Assembly: GCF_019249245.1 (NCBI RefSeq) | Contig: NZ_JAESDK010000007.1 | Location: 62,001-126,000, forward strand | Source: Alteromonas lipotrueiana | Lineage (GTDB): Bacteria > Pseudomonadota > Gammaproteobacteria > Enterobacterales > Alteromonadaceae | Reading direction: 5' to 3' | DNA length: 64,000 nucleotides | Part shown: piece after piece, positions 1 through 8,668 of the stretch | Position numbering within the stretch: the first letter of the stretch is position 1 | Layout of the letters: the number at the start of each line of letters is the position of its first letter | Program-made: the position numbers and the translations under genes | Notes under the pieces: generated by a model | Database searches by the model: none | What the model was told of the DNA's origin: nothing | What the model saw: the letters and a program-made list of their open reading frames with translations, nothing else

Positions 1-2208
1 AAACTACGTGTAACCAAAATCAACACCGGTGATGATGAACTGCTTGATATCGTATGTGGCGCGCCCAATTGTCGTCAGGGCATCAAAGTTGCGGTAGCCA
101 AAGTGGGTGCAGTACTGCCGGGCGATTTTAAAATCAAAAAGGCCAAACTTCGCGGTGAACCTTCATTTGGTATGTTGTGTAGTTTTTCTGAATTAGGCAT
201 AAGCGACGATCACGACGGTATAATTGAGCTGCCTGGCGACGCCCCCGTGGGCGAGGATATTCGGGAATATCTGAACCTTGACGACTACAGTATTGATGTA
301 GATTTAACGCCAAACCGCGCCGACTGCCTTGGCATTCGCGGTATTGCCCGTGAGGTCGGTGTACTGAACAACGAAGATGTTCGCGAACCGGTTATCGAGC
401 CTGTTCAATCGACCATTGATGATAAAATTGAAATTAACTTAGATGCGCCTCAGGCCTGCCCGCGTTATTTAGGTCGTGTGCTAAAAAATGTTGATTTAAC
501 TGCGGCTTCACCGCTTTGGTTAACTGAAAAGTTGCGCCGCAGCGGCATTCGCAGCATCGACCCCATCGTGGATGTGACCAACTATGTATTGCTAGAGCTG
601 GGTCAACCGATGCACGCGTTTAACTTAAACCGCATCGACGGCAACATTAAAGTACGCATGGCTTACGCCGACGAGTCTTTAACGTTGCTTGATGAGTCTA
701 CGGTTGAGTTGGCCAGCGATACTCTGGTCATTGCCGATAATCACAAACCGTTGGCTATGGCTGGAATTTTTGGTGGTCTGCATTCAGGCGTAACCACCGA
801 CACCACCGATATTTTATTGGAAAGCGCTTTTTTTGCCCGCGATGCTATTATGGGCCGTGCTCGTCAATATGGCTTACATACTGATGCCTCGCACCGTTAT
901 GAACGGGGCGTAGACCCTCAATTACAACGCGATGCGATAGAACGTGCCACTGGGCTTGTTTTATCAATTTGTGGCGGTGAGGCCGGGCCAGTAGTTGAAG
1001 CTGTTGAACAAGACGCCTTACCAGCCTCAAAAACCGTGATATTGCGCCAGGAACGTCTTAGCCGTGTATTAGGTATCAATATTGCCGTAGCCAAGGTTAC
1101 TGAAATACTAACCCGGCTAGGGATGCAGGTGACCGAACTTGAAGATCACTGGCAGGCTGAAGTACCCAGTTACCGGTTCGATATTGCCATTGAAGAAGAT
1201 TTAATTGAAGAAGTAGCGCGAGTATACGGTTACAACAATATTCCTAATGTAGCGCCAAAGGCCAGCTTAGCGATGTTACCGGCCAGCGAAGCGACCATTA
1301 ATTCGCGAGTCTTCAAATCACAATTGACCGCCCGTGGTTATTCAGAAGCCATTACCTATTCATTCGTTGATCCTAAAGTGCAGGATGCCTTATTCCCTGA
1401 TGAAAAAGGCTTGGTCCTACCACATCCTATTTCCTCTGACATGTCGGTGATGCGGGTCAGTTTGTGGCCGGGCTTGTTAGGTGCGGTGGCGTATAACCAA
1501 AAACGTCAGCAAAGTCGTGTTCGGCTGTTTGAAACCGGCCTTCGATTTGTACCCGATGCAAAATCTGAAAGTGGAGTGTGTCAGGAGTCGGTCATTGCCG
1601 GTGTTATAGCCGGTCGTCGTACAGCTGAAAGCTGGCATGGTGGGGATGAAGCGGTCGACTTTTTTGATGTAAAAGGCGATGTAGAAGCGTTACTTGCCAT
1701 GAAGGCGCAAAACGGTGAAATTACCTTTATTGCGCAAAGCCACAGTGCATTGCATCCGGGTATGTCAGCCGCTATATTACTTGATGGCAAAAACATTGGA
1801 TTTGTAGGGGCGTTACACCCTCAATTTACTAAAATGATTGGGGTAAATGGAAGTCTATTTTTGTTTGAAATAGACTTAACTGCTTTATCTCAAAGAACTT
1901 TACCTCAGGCAAAAGCGATCTCTAAGTACCCTGCGAACCGTAGAGATATAGCAATTACAGTTAAAGAGGCAGTTTCTGTTGGTGCAATTCTTTCTCACGT
2001 AGAAAAAATTAGCGTAAATCAATTAGTTGCCCTAAACTTGTTTGATGTGTACAAAGGTAAGGGGATAGAACCGGGGTATAAGAGCCTGGCTTTATCGCTC
2101 ATTTTACAGAATCCGGAGAAAACACTGGAAGAAGCTGAGATTCAACAGGCAGTGGACACCGTGGTAAAAAGTTTAGAATCCGAGTTCGGGGCAGCGTTAA
2201 GAGAGTAA
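1..2208 (+). CDS. pheT: Phenylalanine-tRNA ligase beta subunit (5' end outside window)
   Basis: Beta chain of the cytoplasmic (alphabeta)2 phenylalanyl-tRNA synthetase, which charges tRNA-Phe. The frame is open from base 1, so the gene enters from the left. About 735 residues are present against a usual length near 795, so roughly 60 are missing. The first visible codons encode the N-terminal OB-fold tRNA-binding domain ([12 protein letters not shown]). They are followed by the B3/B4 editing region, a B5 domain ([18 protein letters not shown]) and the C-terminal anticodon-binding FDX-ACB domain ([12 protein letters not shown]). A GTG near base 103 is an internal Val codon, not the start. The stop is 3 bases before ihfA, matching the pheST-ihfA order known in Gammaproteobacteria. 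pheS should lie just upstream. Confidence 0.97.
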   Translation, partial: KLRVTKINTGDDELLDIVCGAPNCRQGIKVAVAKVGAVLPGDFKIKKAKLRGEPSFGMLCSFSELGISDDHDGIIELPGDAPVGEDIREYLNLDDYSIDVDLTPNRADCLGIRGIAREVGVLNNEDVREPVIEPVQSTIDDKIEINLDAPQACPRYLGRVLKNVDLTAASPLWLTEKLRRSGIRSIDPIVDVTNYVLLELGQPMHAFNLNRIDGNIKVRMAYADESLTLLDESTVELASDTLVIADNHKPLAMAGIFGGLHSGVTTDTTDILLESAFFARDAIMGRARQYGLHTDASHRYERGVDPQLQRDAIERATGLVLSICGGEAGPVVEAVEQDALPASKTVILRQERLSRVLGINIAVAKVTEILTRLGMQVTELEDHWQAEVPSYRFDIAIEEDLIEEVARVYGYNNIPNVAPKASLAMLPASEATINSRVFKSQLTARGYSEAITYSFVDPKVQDALFPDEKGLVLPHPISSDMSVMRVSLWPGLLGAVAYNQKRQQSRVRLFETGLRFVPDAKSESGVCQESVIAGVIAGRRTAESWHGGDEAVDFFDVKGDVEALLAMKAQNGEITFIAQSHSALHPGMSAAILLDGKNIGFVGALHPQFTKMIGVNGSLFLFEIDLTALSQRTLPQAKAISKYPANRRDIAITVKEAVSVGAILSHVEKISVNQLVALNLFDVYKGKGIEPGYKSLALSLILQNPEKTLEEAEIQQAVDTVVKSLESEFGAALRE

Positions 2209-2211
2209 ACT

Positions 2212-2511
2212 ATGGCATTGACCAAAGCCGAAATGGCTGAACACTTATTCGAAAAACTGGGTATTAATAAAAAAGACGCTAAGGATTTAGTGGAAGGCTT
2301 TTTTGAAGAAATCAAAACAGCCCTGGAATCTGGTGAACAAGTGAAGTTGTCAGGTTTTGGTAATTTTGATTAGCGTGATAAAAACGAACGTCCTGGCCGT
2401 AATCCTAAAACCGGTGAGGACATTCCTATCAAAGCGCGCCGGGTGGTGACGTTCCGTCCGGGTCAAAAGTTGAAAAGCAGGGTAGAAAACTCTAAGCCTG
2501 TCGCTGAATAA
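2212..2511 (+). pseudogene. ihfA: Integration host factor alpha subunit, interrupted by an in-frame TAG
   Basis: The frame starts ATGGCATTGACCAAAGC, gives [18 protein letters not shown] at the N-terminus and runs 99 codons to TAA, the exact length of E. coli IhfA. Codon 54 (2371-2373) is TAG where the family has Leu in GNFDLRDKN. Everything after it is intact, including [14 protein letters not shown] of the DNA-binding beta-arm with its intercalating Pro, and the ending [12 protein letters not shown]. One base change (TTG to TAG) explains the lesion. If real, translation ends at 53 residues and removes the DNA-binding arm. Other explanations are a base-call error, suppression of the amber codon or a second ihfA copy. 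The flanking conservation argues that any mutation is very recent. The gene starts 3 bases after pheT and is probably co-transcribed with it. Confidence 0.9.
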
Positions 2512-2540
2512 GCTTTTTTCTTATTCGCGAGTAATAACGA

Positions 2541-2584
2541 CAGACGGTACGGTACGTAATATAACGTAACGTACCGTCTGTTTT
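2541..2584 (+). terminator. Intrinsic terminator after pheT-ihfA
   Basis: The arms CAGACGGTACGGTACGT and ACGTAACGTACCGTCTG pair over 17 positions with one mismatch, leave a 6-base AATATA loop, and are followed directly by TTTT. The hairpin sits about 30 bases past the ihfA stop. Confidence 0.8.
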
Positions 2585-2706
2585 GCCTGCGTGCGCCTTC
2601 AAACTTTCACTCTTTTCAAATCCGATGCTTATCGGTAATCTATTGTGTATCAAAAAAATTCTAGCTCACCATTGGGTGACCAATATTCTATTAACTGAGC
2701 GTATTC

Positions 2707-3288
2707 ATGAAAAAACTGCTATTAATCGGTCTTCTTATAATTGTAGGGATTGCAGGCTATTTTGTTTGGTTGTCTGACCGTTCGGCAGATACCGTGGAAG
2801 AACCGGTCCCGGTTATCAACGTCATGGATATACTCAAAGCCTCTGATTTGCGCGCTGGAGTAAGGCAGGCGGTAAAACAAAATGATGACAAAACCATTGA
2901 GCTGTGGCTGCAAAAGGGCCAGGAAGTCGGCCGCGAGGCCGGTTTGTCAGATGAGAATATCGAGTATCTTGGGTCGGAAAAAGCCAGACGCTATGTAGAA
3001 TACAACGCCAAACGCGATCTTTTTAACGAAGAATTTGAACAGCGTTATGCAAATTTGAAAGGTATCGCTGATTTAAAACAGCGCTACCCCGAAGCGAATA
3101 CGTTGTATGAAAAAGCGCAGGAACTGATCACCAAACGTGACAGCCTTATTGAACAAATTGCCGGAACGCTGGCAGAAGGGGCAACGGTAACCAAGGCTCA
3201 TCGCCAGGCTGCCCAGGAAATTTGGCAGAAACGTCATAAAGCTGCGCAGCAAGGTCAAACTGCCAATTCAGATTCAAAACCAGAATAA
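2707..3288 (+). CDS. Unknown membrane-anchored protein, 193 aa
   Basis: I do not recognise a named family. The N-terminus (MKKLLLIGLLIIVGIAGYFVW) is a single hydrophobic anchor or uncleaved signal, so most of the protein should lie in the periplasm. Residues from about 45 are charged and probably helical, with repeated Lys/Glu/Gln patterns that suggest coiled-coil tendency. The tail is Gln/Ser/Lys rich. It stands alone: the ihfA terminator lies upstream and 537 non-coding bases follow. Codon use resembles the neighbouring core genes. A plain conserved hypothetical is the safest description. Confidence 0.75.
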   Translation: MKKLLLIGLLIIVGIAGYFVWLSDRSADTVEEPVPVINVMDILKASDLRAGVRQAVKQNDDKTIELWLQKGQEVGREAGLSDENIEYLGSEKARRYVEYNAKRDLFNEEFEQRYANLKGIADLKQRYPEANTLYEKAQELITKRDSLIEQIAGTLAEGATVTKAHRQAAQEIWQKRHKAAQQGQTANSDSKPE

Positions 3289-3825
3289 AATTAGTCGCAA
3301 TAGCCTTTTGGTCAAACATAGGCTGCTATTTAATGAGGCGCAAAATCGCGGGAAATAGGGTTGCTGATCCGCCTTTTCAGTGCAAAGCCAGCCGCAGATA
3401 AATGGCTTTTTACCGAGTTACCTGAAGTACGAGCTATTTGAAAGCACAATGATGTGAAATGCTTTTTATTAGCAAAGCTCTGCTGGTATCTTAAACCGCA
3501 ATCAAAGCAGGCTTACCGATAATGGTTGCGCTATTGATATTGACTGGAAGCAGAGGCGGGTGTGGGTCACATGATTGATAGAATGTAATATCCCGAATCA
3601 CACAGTCTTAAAAAGCGGCAGGTAACCGACATGCTTGTGCCAATGCTAATGGGCTGGAAGAAATAGGCAAAACCAATACAAGCGTTGGTGATACGTATCA
3701 ATCGTCTTCAACCGCTTACTCTTAGGTTCTGGCAAACAACAAGATACTTATTTCCCTCTTTTTCACTGTCTATGTTTGCTACCCTTGAACAGATGTACTT
3801 TGCAATCCATTAAAGGAATCACTTT
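3289..3825. other. 537-base gap without a recognisable gene
   Basis: All frames are broken by frequent stops. I see no convincing transposase or phage remnant, no tRNA and no clear terminator. The following gene has its own ribosome site (AAGGA at 3813-3817). Confidence 0.5.
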
Positions 3826-4158
3826 TTGCCCGAACTAAAAACGGTGGGCCTGTTTTTAATCACTGCTTTGGCCGAAATTATAGGTTGTTATTTACCGTAC
3901 CTATGGCTACGTGAAGGAAAGTCGGTCTGGCTATTGGTTCCTGCTGCGTTATGCCTTGCTGCATTTGCGTGGCTGTTATCTTTGCACCCTACCGCCGCAG
4001 GCCGGGTGTACGCTGCTTATGGCGGGGTTTATATATTTACGGCTATTGTGTGGTTATGGACAATAGATGGCATCAAACCCACAGTCTGGGATTTTGTTGG
4101 TTCAGGTGTCGCACTGTTAGGAATGGCGATTATTATGTTTGCCCCCCGCGGCATCTAA
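3826..4158 (+). CDS. ynfA: YnfA/UPF0060 family small membrane protein
   Basis: A 110-residue protein with four predicted hydrophobic helices and the family signatures [16 protein letters not shown] near the start and [18 protein letters not shown] in the middle. The family is inner-membrane and resembles small multidrug-resistance transporters, but its substrate is not firmly established. The start is TTG: an AAGGA at 3813-3817 lies 8 bases before it, no in-frame ATG is nearby, and the N-terminus [18 protein letters not shown] fits the family. The gene is monocistronic, between two long non-coding stretches. Confidence 0.93.
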   Translation: MPELKTVGLFLITALAEIIGCYLPYLWLREGKSVWLLVPAALCLAAFAWLLSLHPTAAGRVYAAYGGVYIFTAIVWLWTIDGIKPTVWDFVGSGVALLGMAIIMFAPRGI

Positions 4159-4385
4159 AGCGACCGCCTTTTTCGCATCTTTCAGGAAAGTAGGGCCTTA
4201 CCCTGGTATCAGGTAATGCGAAATAGGAGGATAATGTTTTGACTTCTTTTATCAATTCAAGTCAGACTAAAAAATGAGTTAACACAAGTGTGATTCAGCA
4301 ATTAAAATATCTTCCATCTTCGCACTTAAGATTATTGAAATAAGGTGCCAGGGCCGTTTATGCGGACTGCTCAGTTAAACACAGA
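4159..4385. other. Gap with a perfect ribosome site followed by ATG-TTT-TGA
   Basis: No gene is recognised. At 4225-4230 there is AGGAGG, 3 bases before ATG at 4234, whose second sense codon is followed at once by TGA (4240-4242). An overlapping TTG at 4239 would give only 12 residues. This may be a decayed gene start or chance. Confidence 0.45.
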
Positions 4386-4529
4386 ATGAATAAGAAATAC
4401 CAATACGGTACTCTTTGGTCAGAGGGTTATTGTTCTGGCTATGACACCGAGTCTGAACTCGAACCTGTCTATTCCGCACTGGATCATTTTCACCGGCTTC
4501 TCGCTGCCAGCAAAAGTAAAGGAAGTTAA
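4386..4529 (+). CDS. Possible 47-aa protein just upstream of the VOC gene
   Basis: The frame ATGAATAAGAAATACCAATA runs 47 codons to TAA at 4527-4529, a single base before the next ATG. The product starts MNKKYQYGTLWSEGYCSGYD, then has an acidic stretch and a short amphipathic helix ending LLAASKSKGS, a composition that looks protein-like. No good ribosome site precedes it, and I know no homologue. Its stop lies in the ribosome-binding region of the VOC gene (GGAAG at 4521-4525), so it could couple translation. It may also be chance or the remnant of a longer gene. Confidence 0.35.
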   Translation: MNKKYQYGTLWSEGYCSGYDTESELEPVYSALDHFHRLLAASKSKGS

Positions 4530-4530
4530 A

Positions 4531-4914
4531 ATGCCAAAACCTGCTCAAAATGGTGTGCTTATCTACTCAGGGAATTTTCGTTCGCTAGCAGAGTTTTACC
4601 AACAACTTTTTGACTTGTCGATTACCAGACAAACCAAAGAGTTCATTAGCCTGGAAAAAGACGGTTTCAATCTTATTATCCATATACCGCCATTTGAAAC
4701 ATCTAAGGAGTCATTTTGTACAATAAAGCTTTTTTTGACAGTGCAAAATATAGAGGCTACCAAAAAAGAAGCGCTGGAACTCGGTGGTAAAATATTTGAT
4801 GGTGAGTGGGCTAATCCGATATTTAAAGTGGCAAATATTGCAGATTGTGATGGCAACCATATTCAAATTCGGGAGTTCATGAATATCGGTGATCCTACAC
4901 AAGATGAGTTGTAG
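4531..4914 (+). CDS. VOC-superfamily (glyoxalase/bleomycin-resistance fold) protein
   Basis: 127 residues with the paired beta-alpha-beta-beta-beta pattern of the VOC superfamily. The N-terminal half is NGVLIYSGNFRSLAEFYQQL, the central strand FCTIKLFLTVQNIEAT, and the C-terminal half has the usual DCDGNHIQIRE ending, whose Glu is commonly a metal ligand. An ATG 90 bases upstream is in frame, but GGAAG sits 5 to 6 bases before the ATG chosen here, and homologous folds begin at the first beta-strand. Substrate and reaction cannot be read from the sequence. Family members are lyases, dioxygenases or drug-binding proteins. Confidence 0.8.
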   Translation: MPKPAQNGVLIYSGNFRSLAEFYQQLFDLSITRQTKEFISLEKDGFNLIIHIPPFETSKESFCTIKLFLTVQNIEATKKEALELGGKIFDGEWANPIFKVANIADCDGNHIQIREFMNIGDPTQDEL

Positions 4915-5037
4915 CAAAAACACAGACGCAGGCGACACCAGCCACTCATCTTTATAATGGTTAATATCCGAAAACATCGCCGATGCGCCTTATCTGGCTG
5001 CATCAATCTTTAAAACTAAAATACGCCAGGGAAGGGT

Positions 5038-5757
5038 ATGTATAAATCATTAATATTGTATTTTTTTGTCTCAGTAACGTTTGTCTTCCAGGCCACGGCC
5101 GATACTGAAACCAGCGTGAGTCTGGCTGGTAATACGGTGACATACGAAGGCACTGTGACGAATGAAGCCAATAGCAAGCTACTGTCTTTTATCGAACAGC
5201 CCGAAAATTCGATTAAATGGCTGTCTATTACCAGCAAAGGCGGGGAAGTAAACGAAGGCATGAGCCTGGGTAGTATTGTTTTTGACCATAAGCTTAAAGT
5301 TGCGGTAGACAAATATTGTCTTTCCTCATGCGCAAACTACGTGTTTTCAGCCGCTCCTGCCCACCGAATTTCCAAACATGCACTGATTGGCTTTCATGGT
5401 GGGGTTTCAGGCATGAAGCACCAAATCGCTACTCTTATTTCATCGCTTCCAGCGCAGGAACAGGACGCTACCGAGGCAAACCTGCGAAGCTACATGCAAG
5501 CCGCTTTATCTCGTGAAAAACAATTTTTCGAAAAGATTGGAGTGGAGCAGCGAATTACCACGTTAGGGCAATCGACCCAATATGATGCTATACCAAACCA
5601 AGGTGAATTCTTCGGTTGGTATTATTCGATAGAAGATATGGCTAGGCTTGGGGTGAACAATATTGAAGTTACCGACCCGCCCTGGTCCTATAAACCACTA
5701 AGCGAAAAAGTGAAGTTTTTCAGGGTCAAAGTTAGCGACCTGCAACAAGCTAATTAA
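5038..5757 (+). CDS. Secreted ClpP/crotonase-fold protein of unknown role
   Basis: 239 residues beginning with a signal peptide (hydrophobic to about residue 20, cleavage likely after ATA). The body has three stretches seen in periplasmic ClpP-like proteins: WLSITSKGGEVNEGM (about 61-75), a turn with CLSSCANYVFSAA (94-106) that holds the candidate nucleophile Ser96 or Ser97, and IGFHGG (117-122) with a candidate catalytic His120. Two Cys (94 and 98) flank the Ser and could form a disulfide. The role is inferred from the fold only; it may be a peptidase or a non-enzymatic relative. It stands alone between non-coding gaps. Confidence 0.65.
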   Translation: MYKSLILYFFVSVTFVFQATADTETSVSLAGNTVTYEGTVTNEANSKLLSFIEQPENSIKWLSITSKGGEVNEGMSLGSIVFDHKLKVAVDKYCLSSCANYVFSAAPAHRISKHALIGFHGGVSGMKHQIATLISSLPAQEQDATEANLRSYMQAALSREKQFFEKIGVEQRITTLGQSTQYDAIPNQGEFFGWYYSIEDMARLGVNNIEVTDPPWSYKPLSEKVKFFRVKVSDLQQAN

Positions 5758-5945
5758 ATCATCGAGCGCTGTCGGCACGCGGGCAAAATTCAGGCAGGCT
5801 TACTTTTTACGGTCCATAATCGATATAAGGGAACTTTTAGTACCGGTGTATGGCCAATAGGATGGTATAGTTTTAGACCATAAGGACAGTCACTTAGCAA
5901 GACAGAATGGCCAGAATTTGCCAGGTGTGCATACCTCTTCAGTGC

Positions 5946-6011
5946 GGTCATATCATTTTTATATATGACCAGGAGCCGTTAGCTTTAAACCGCTGCCTTT
6001 AAACCGCAGCC
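5946..6011. repeat. Hairpin and 14-bp tandem duplication before the lipoprotein gene
   Basis: GGTCATAT and ATATGACC (5946-5970) form an 8-bp stem with a 9-base loop. Then TTTAAACCGCTGCC (5984-5997) is repeated as TTTAAACCGCAGCC (5998-6011) with one mismatch. Both lie in the leader of the gene starting at 6041. No function is known. Confidence 0.5.
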
Positions 6012-6040
6012 TTTGAAATAAATAAGAAAGGGAAATTTCT

Positions 6041-6346
6041 ATGAAACAGTTAATTTTATTGAGCGCAGGTTTTTTATTTTTGTCAGGATGCGTAATCGTG
6101 CCCGAAACTGACCTGGGCAAAGTCAATCGTTGTGAAATCTCTTCTGATCGTAAAACCCTGAAAGTCATCAATGGTTTTAAAGACACTAATACATTTTACT
6201 CCGTGAGTGGCCTTGTGCTGCTACCTCTGTCGGGGGTGGTGTCGGGTACGTATGTGGCAGTAAACAACATTTATAACCTGGGAGAAGAGCGTATTGTATG
6301 TGGTCCGGAACAAACGACATCTGGTAATACAGTTGCGGCGTCTTAG
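6041..6346 (+). CDS. Small predicted outer-membrane lipoprotein, 101 aa
   Basis: The N-terminus MKQLILLSAGFLFLSGC is a lipoprotein signal with lipobox LSGC, so Cys17 should be lipidated. The residues after it (VIV) do not include the Asp that retains lipoproteins in the inner membrane, which suggests outer-membrane sorting. The mature part has two further Cys, in VNRCEISS and RIVCGPE, and a hydrophobic centre (SGLVLLPLSGVVSGTYVAV). A good ribosome site (AAGGG) precedes the ATG. I recognise no family. Confidence 0.72.
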   Translation: MKQLILLSAGFLFLSGCVIVPETDLGKVNRCEISSDRKTLKVINGFKDTNTFYSVSGLVLLPLSGVVSGTYVAVNNIYNLGEERIVCGPEQTTSGNTVAAS

Positions 6347-6421
6347 GGGGGCTGCCATTAGCCCCTTGGAACGGTAGCGGGTCTGTTATATGAAAAATCC
6401 AACCTACTTTCAGGAAAAAAT

Positions 6422-6832
6422 ATGGAAAAAAAGAACTTCGAAGCTGAGTGGTGTTTGTTGCAAAACCAGTTTGAAAGCTACGAAAAGCATTCTTTGTATA
6501 TAAAGCTCAGTAGCATTGTTTTGGTTTTCTTAAGCGTGGCACTCGGTGTCAGTTCGACCTTCATGTTTTTGCTATTACTGGTGTTGTGGCTACAGGATGC
6601 CATCTGGAAAACCTTTCAGTCACGCCTTGAGCCCCGCTTATTGAAAATTGAGAAAAGCATAAAAGAAGATATTCCGGCTTGTGAATTTCAGTTTAATAGC
6701 GACTATCAGTTACTGGAAACCGGCGGGCTATCGAAAGTTCTGGAATACGCAAAACAAGCAGCACGTCCCACCATCGCATTTCCCTACGTAGCATTACTGG
6801 TTATTACAGTTATCCAGGGGTTTGTCGTGTGA
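6422..6832 (+). CDS. Unknown 136-aa inner-membrane protein
   Basis: Residues about 28-60 form a long hydrophobic stretch, probably two closely spaced helices, and the last 18 residues (AFPYVALLVITVIQGFVV) form another. Between them lies a charged, probably cytoplasmic segment with LEPRLLKIEKSIKEDI. It follows the lipoprotein gene by 75 bases on the same strand, so the two could share a transcript. No catalytic motif or known domain is visible, and it may act as a small accessory membrane protein. Confidence 0.65.
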   Translation: MEKKNFEAEWCLLQNQFESYEKHSLYIKLSSIVLVFLSVALGVSSTFMFLLLLVLWLQDAIWKTFQSRLEPRLLKIEKSIKEDIPACEFQFNSDYQLLETGGLSKVLEYAKQAARPTIAFPYVALLVITVIQGFVV

Positions 6833-7167
6833 TTATCCGGCAGCGCATGGTAAGACTGCCACCAAAGTGAGCGGCTGATACAAACTGAGCGGCAATAGTC
6901 CAGCTCTATTGCCCTAAGGGCTCTGCCGCATCATCATTTACTTTTATCGCCTTTGGCGTACTGACATAGATGTGGTTAACGCATTGGTGTATGATGCAAA
7001 AATCGCCAATTAACACAGAGTCAGTTTTGACGTTCACGCCGCCCTAGGCATCCCCTCTTGCTTGATTTTGCTCAACGCTATGAGCCATTTTATCGCGGCC
7101 CTCGCGAGACTTACTGATACGTAATTTTCTACTCCTCTTCCAGAGGAAAACATCTGGGTAATTGTGC
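6833..7167. other. 335-base gap before the SulP gene
   Basis: No gene recognised. GGCAATAG (6891-6898) and CTATTGCC (6906-6913) form an 8-bp hairpin without a T-run. The promoter of the SulP-Usp pair should lie here. Confidence 0.5.
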
Positions 7168-8658
7168 ATGTTCGAACACGTAAAAAGAGATTGGCTATCC
7201 AATATCCGTGGTGATGTGCTTGCGGGTATTGTGGTGGCGTTAGCCCTCATTCCCGAAGCCATTGCCTTTTCTATTATTGCTGGAGTCGATCCCAAAATAG
7301 GCTTGTACGCCTCTTTTTGCATCGCCGTCATTATTTCCTTTGTCGGCGGCAGGCCGGGTATGATCTCGGCAGCCACCGGCGCTATGGCCTTATTAATGGT
7401 CACTCTGGTTAAAGAGCATGGTCTTGAGTATTTGCTGGCCGCCACGTTGCTTACCGGCGTATTACAAATTGCGGCAGGAATGTTTCGCCTGGGCGAGCTG
7501 ATGCGCTTTGTTTCCCGCTCTGTGGTGACCGGTTTTGTGAATGCATTAGCCATATTAATATTTATGGCCCAGCTGCCGGAGCTGACCAATGTGACTTATC
7601 ATGTTTATGTAATGACCGCCGCAGGGCTGGGCATTATTTATCTGTTTCCTTACTTGCCGGTGATAGGTAAAACCATTCCTTCACCGCTGGTATGCATTGT
7701 CACCCTCACCATTATTGCGATTGCTACCGGCCTGGATATACGCACGGTAGGGGATATGGGTGAGCTTCCTGACACCTTGCCTATATTCCTATGGCCGGAA
7801 CTGCCACTAAACTTTGAAACCCTGTCGATTATATTCCCTTATGCTGCTGGTCTGGCGGTGGTGGGTTTACTGGAATCTATGATGACGGCGACGATTGTTG
7901 ATGACCTGACTGATACCTCCAGTGACAGAAACAAAGAATGCAAAGGTCAGGGTATTGCCGATATTGGTGCCGGGCTATTTGGCGGAATGGCCGGCTGTGC
8001 CATGATTGGTCAGTCTATCATTAATGTTAAATCTGGCGGTCGCGGCAGGCTGTCCAGTTTTGTCGCGGGGGCATTCTTGCTGTTTATGGTGCTGGTTTTG
8101 GACGAATGGCTGCGCCAGATTCCTATGGCGGCACTTGTGGCGGTAATGATAATGGTAGCGATTGGTACATTTTCCTGGACCTCGGTAAAAGATTTGGGCA
8201 AGCATCCACTCTCTTCCAATATTGTGATGATTAGCACCGTAGTGGTAGTGGTAGCAACGCACAACTTAGCCATCGGTGTGCTGGTGGGGCTGCTGTTGGC
8301 AACCCTGTTTTTTGCCAACAAAATTGGCCGCTTTATGGCGGTAAAATCCCACTATAGCGAAGTTGAAAAAACACGCACTTACCAGGTGATAGGGCAGGTA
8401 TTCTTTGCCTCTGCAGAGCAGTTCATCGCGGCATTTGACTTTAAAGAAGCCGTTAGCACGGTGGTTATTGATCTGACCCATGCGCATTTTTGGGATATAA
8501 CAGCGGTAAACTCGCTGGATAAAGTCGTGATTAAGTTTCGGCGAGAGGGGGCTACGGTCAGCGTCGTGGGTATGAATGAAGCGACCGAGACGGTGGTCGA
8601 TAAATTTGGTGTGTATAATGACCCGGCTGAAGTCGATAAGCTAATGGGTGGTCACTAG
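7168..8658 (+). CDS. SulP-family anion transporter with STAS domain
   Basis: 496-residue inner-membrane transporter (SLC26/SulP). The N-terminal signature DVLAGIVVALALIPEAIAFS is at about 15-34, followed by about 10-12 hydrophobic helices to residue 400 and then a cytoplasmic STAS domain (VVIDLTHAHFWDITAVNSLD, about 430-450). Family members carry sulfate, bicarbonate or dicarboxylates with protons or sodium. The substrate here is not fixed by sequence. The start is the ATG at 7168, two codons after a TTG. The stop lies 10 bases before the universal stress protein gene, so the two form an operon in which the Usp protein may tune transport. Confidence 0.92.
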   Translation: MFEHVKRDWLSNIRGDVLAGIVVALALIPEAIAFSIIAGVDPKIGLYASFCIAVIISFVGGRPGMISAATGAMALLMVTLVKEHGLEYLLAATLLTGVLQIAAGMFRLGELMRFVSRSVVTGFVNALAILIFMAQLPELTNVTYHVYVMTAAGLGIIYLFPYLPVIGKTIPSPLVCIVTLTIIAIATGLDIRTVGDMGELPDTLPIFLWPELPLNFETLSIIFPYAAGLAVVGLLESMMTATIVDDLTDTSSDRNKECKGQGIADIGAGLFGGMAGCAMIGQSIINVKSGGRGRLSSFVAGAFLLFMVLVLDEWLRQIPMAALVAVMIMVAIGTFSWTSVKDLGKHPLSSNIVMISTVVVVVATHNLAIGVLVGLLLATLFFANKIGRFMAVKSHYSEVEKTRTYQVIGQVFFASAEQFIAAFDFKEAVSTVVIDLTHAHFWDITAVNSLDKVVIKFRREGATVSVVGMNEATETVVDKFGVYNDPAEVDKLMGGH

Positions 8659-8668
8659 GAGACTAACG

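Noticed and set aside
2583..2777. Rightward frame of 64 codons before the unknown membrane protein
   Set aside because: It overlaps the better-supported gene at 2707 in another frame and includes terminator sequence.
7044..7589. Leftward frame of 181 codons over the SulP start
   Set aside because: Antisense shadow of the SulP gene; no ribosome site and no family resemblance.
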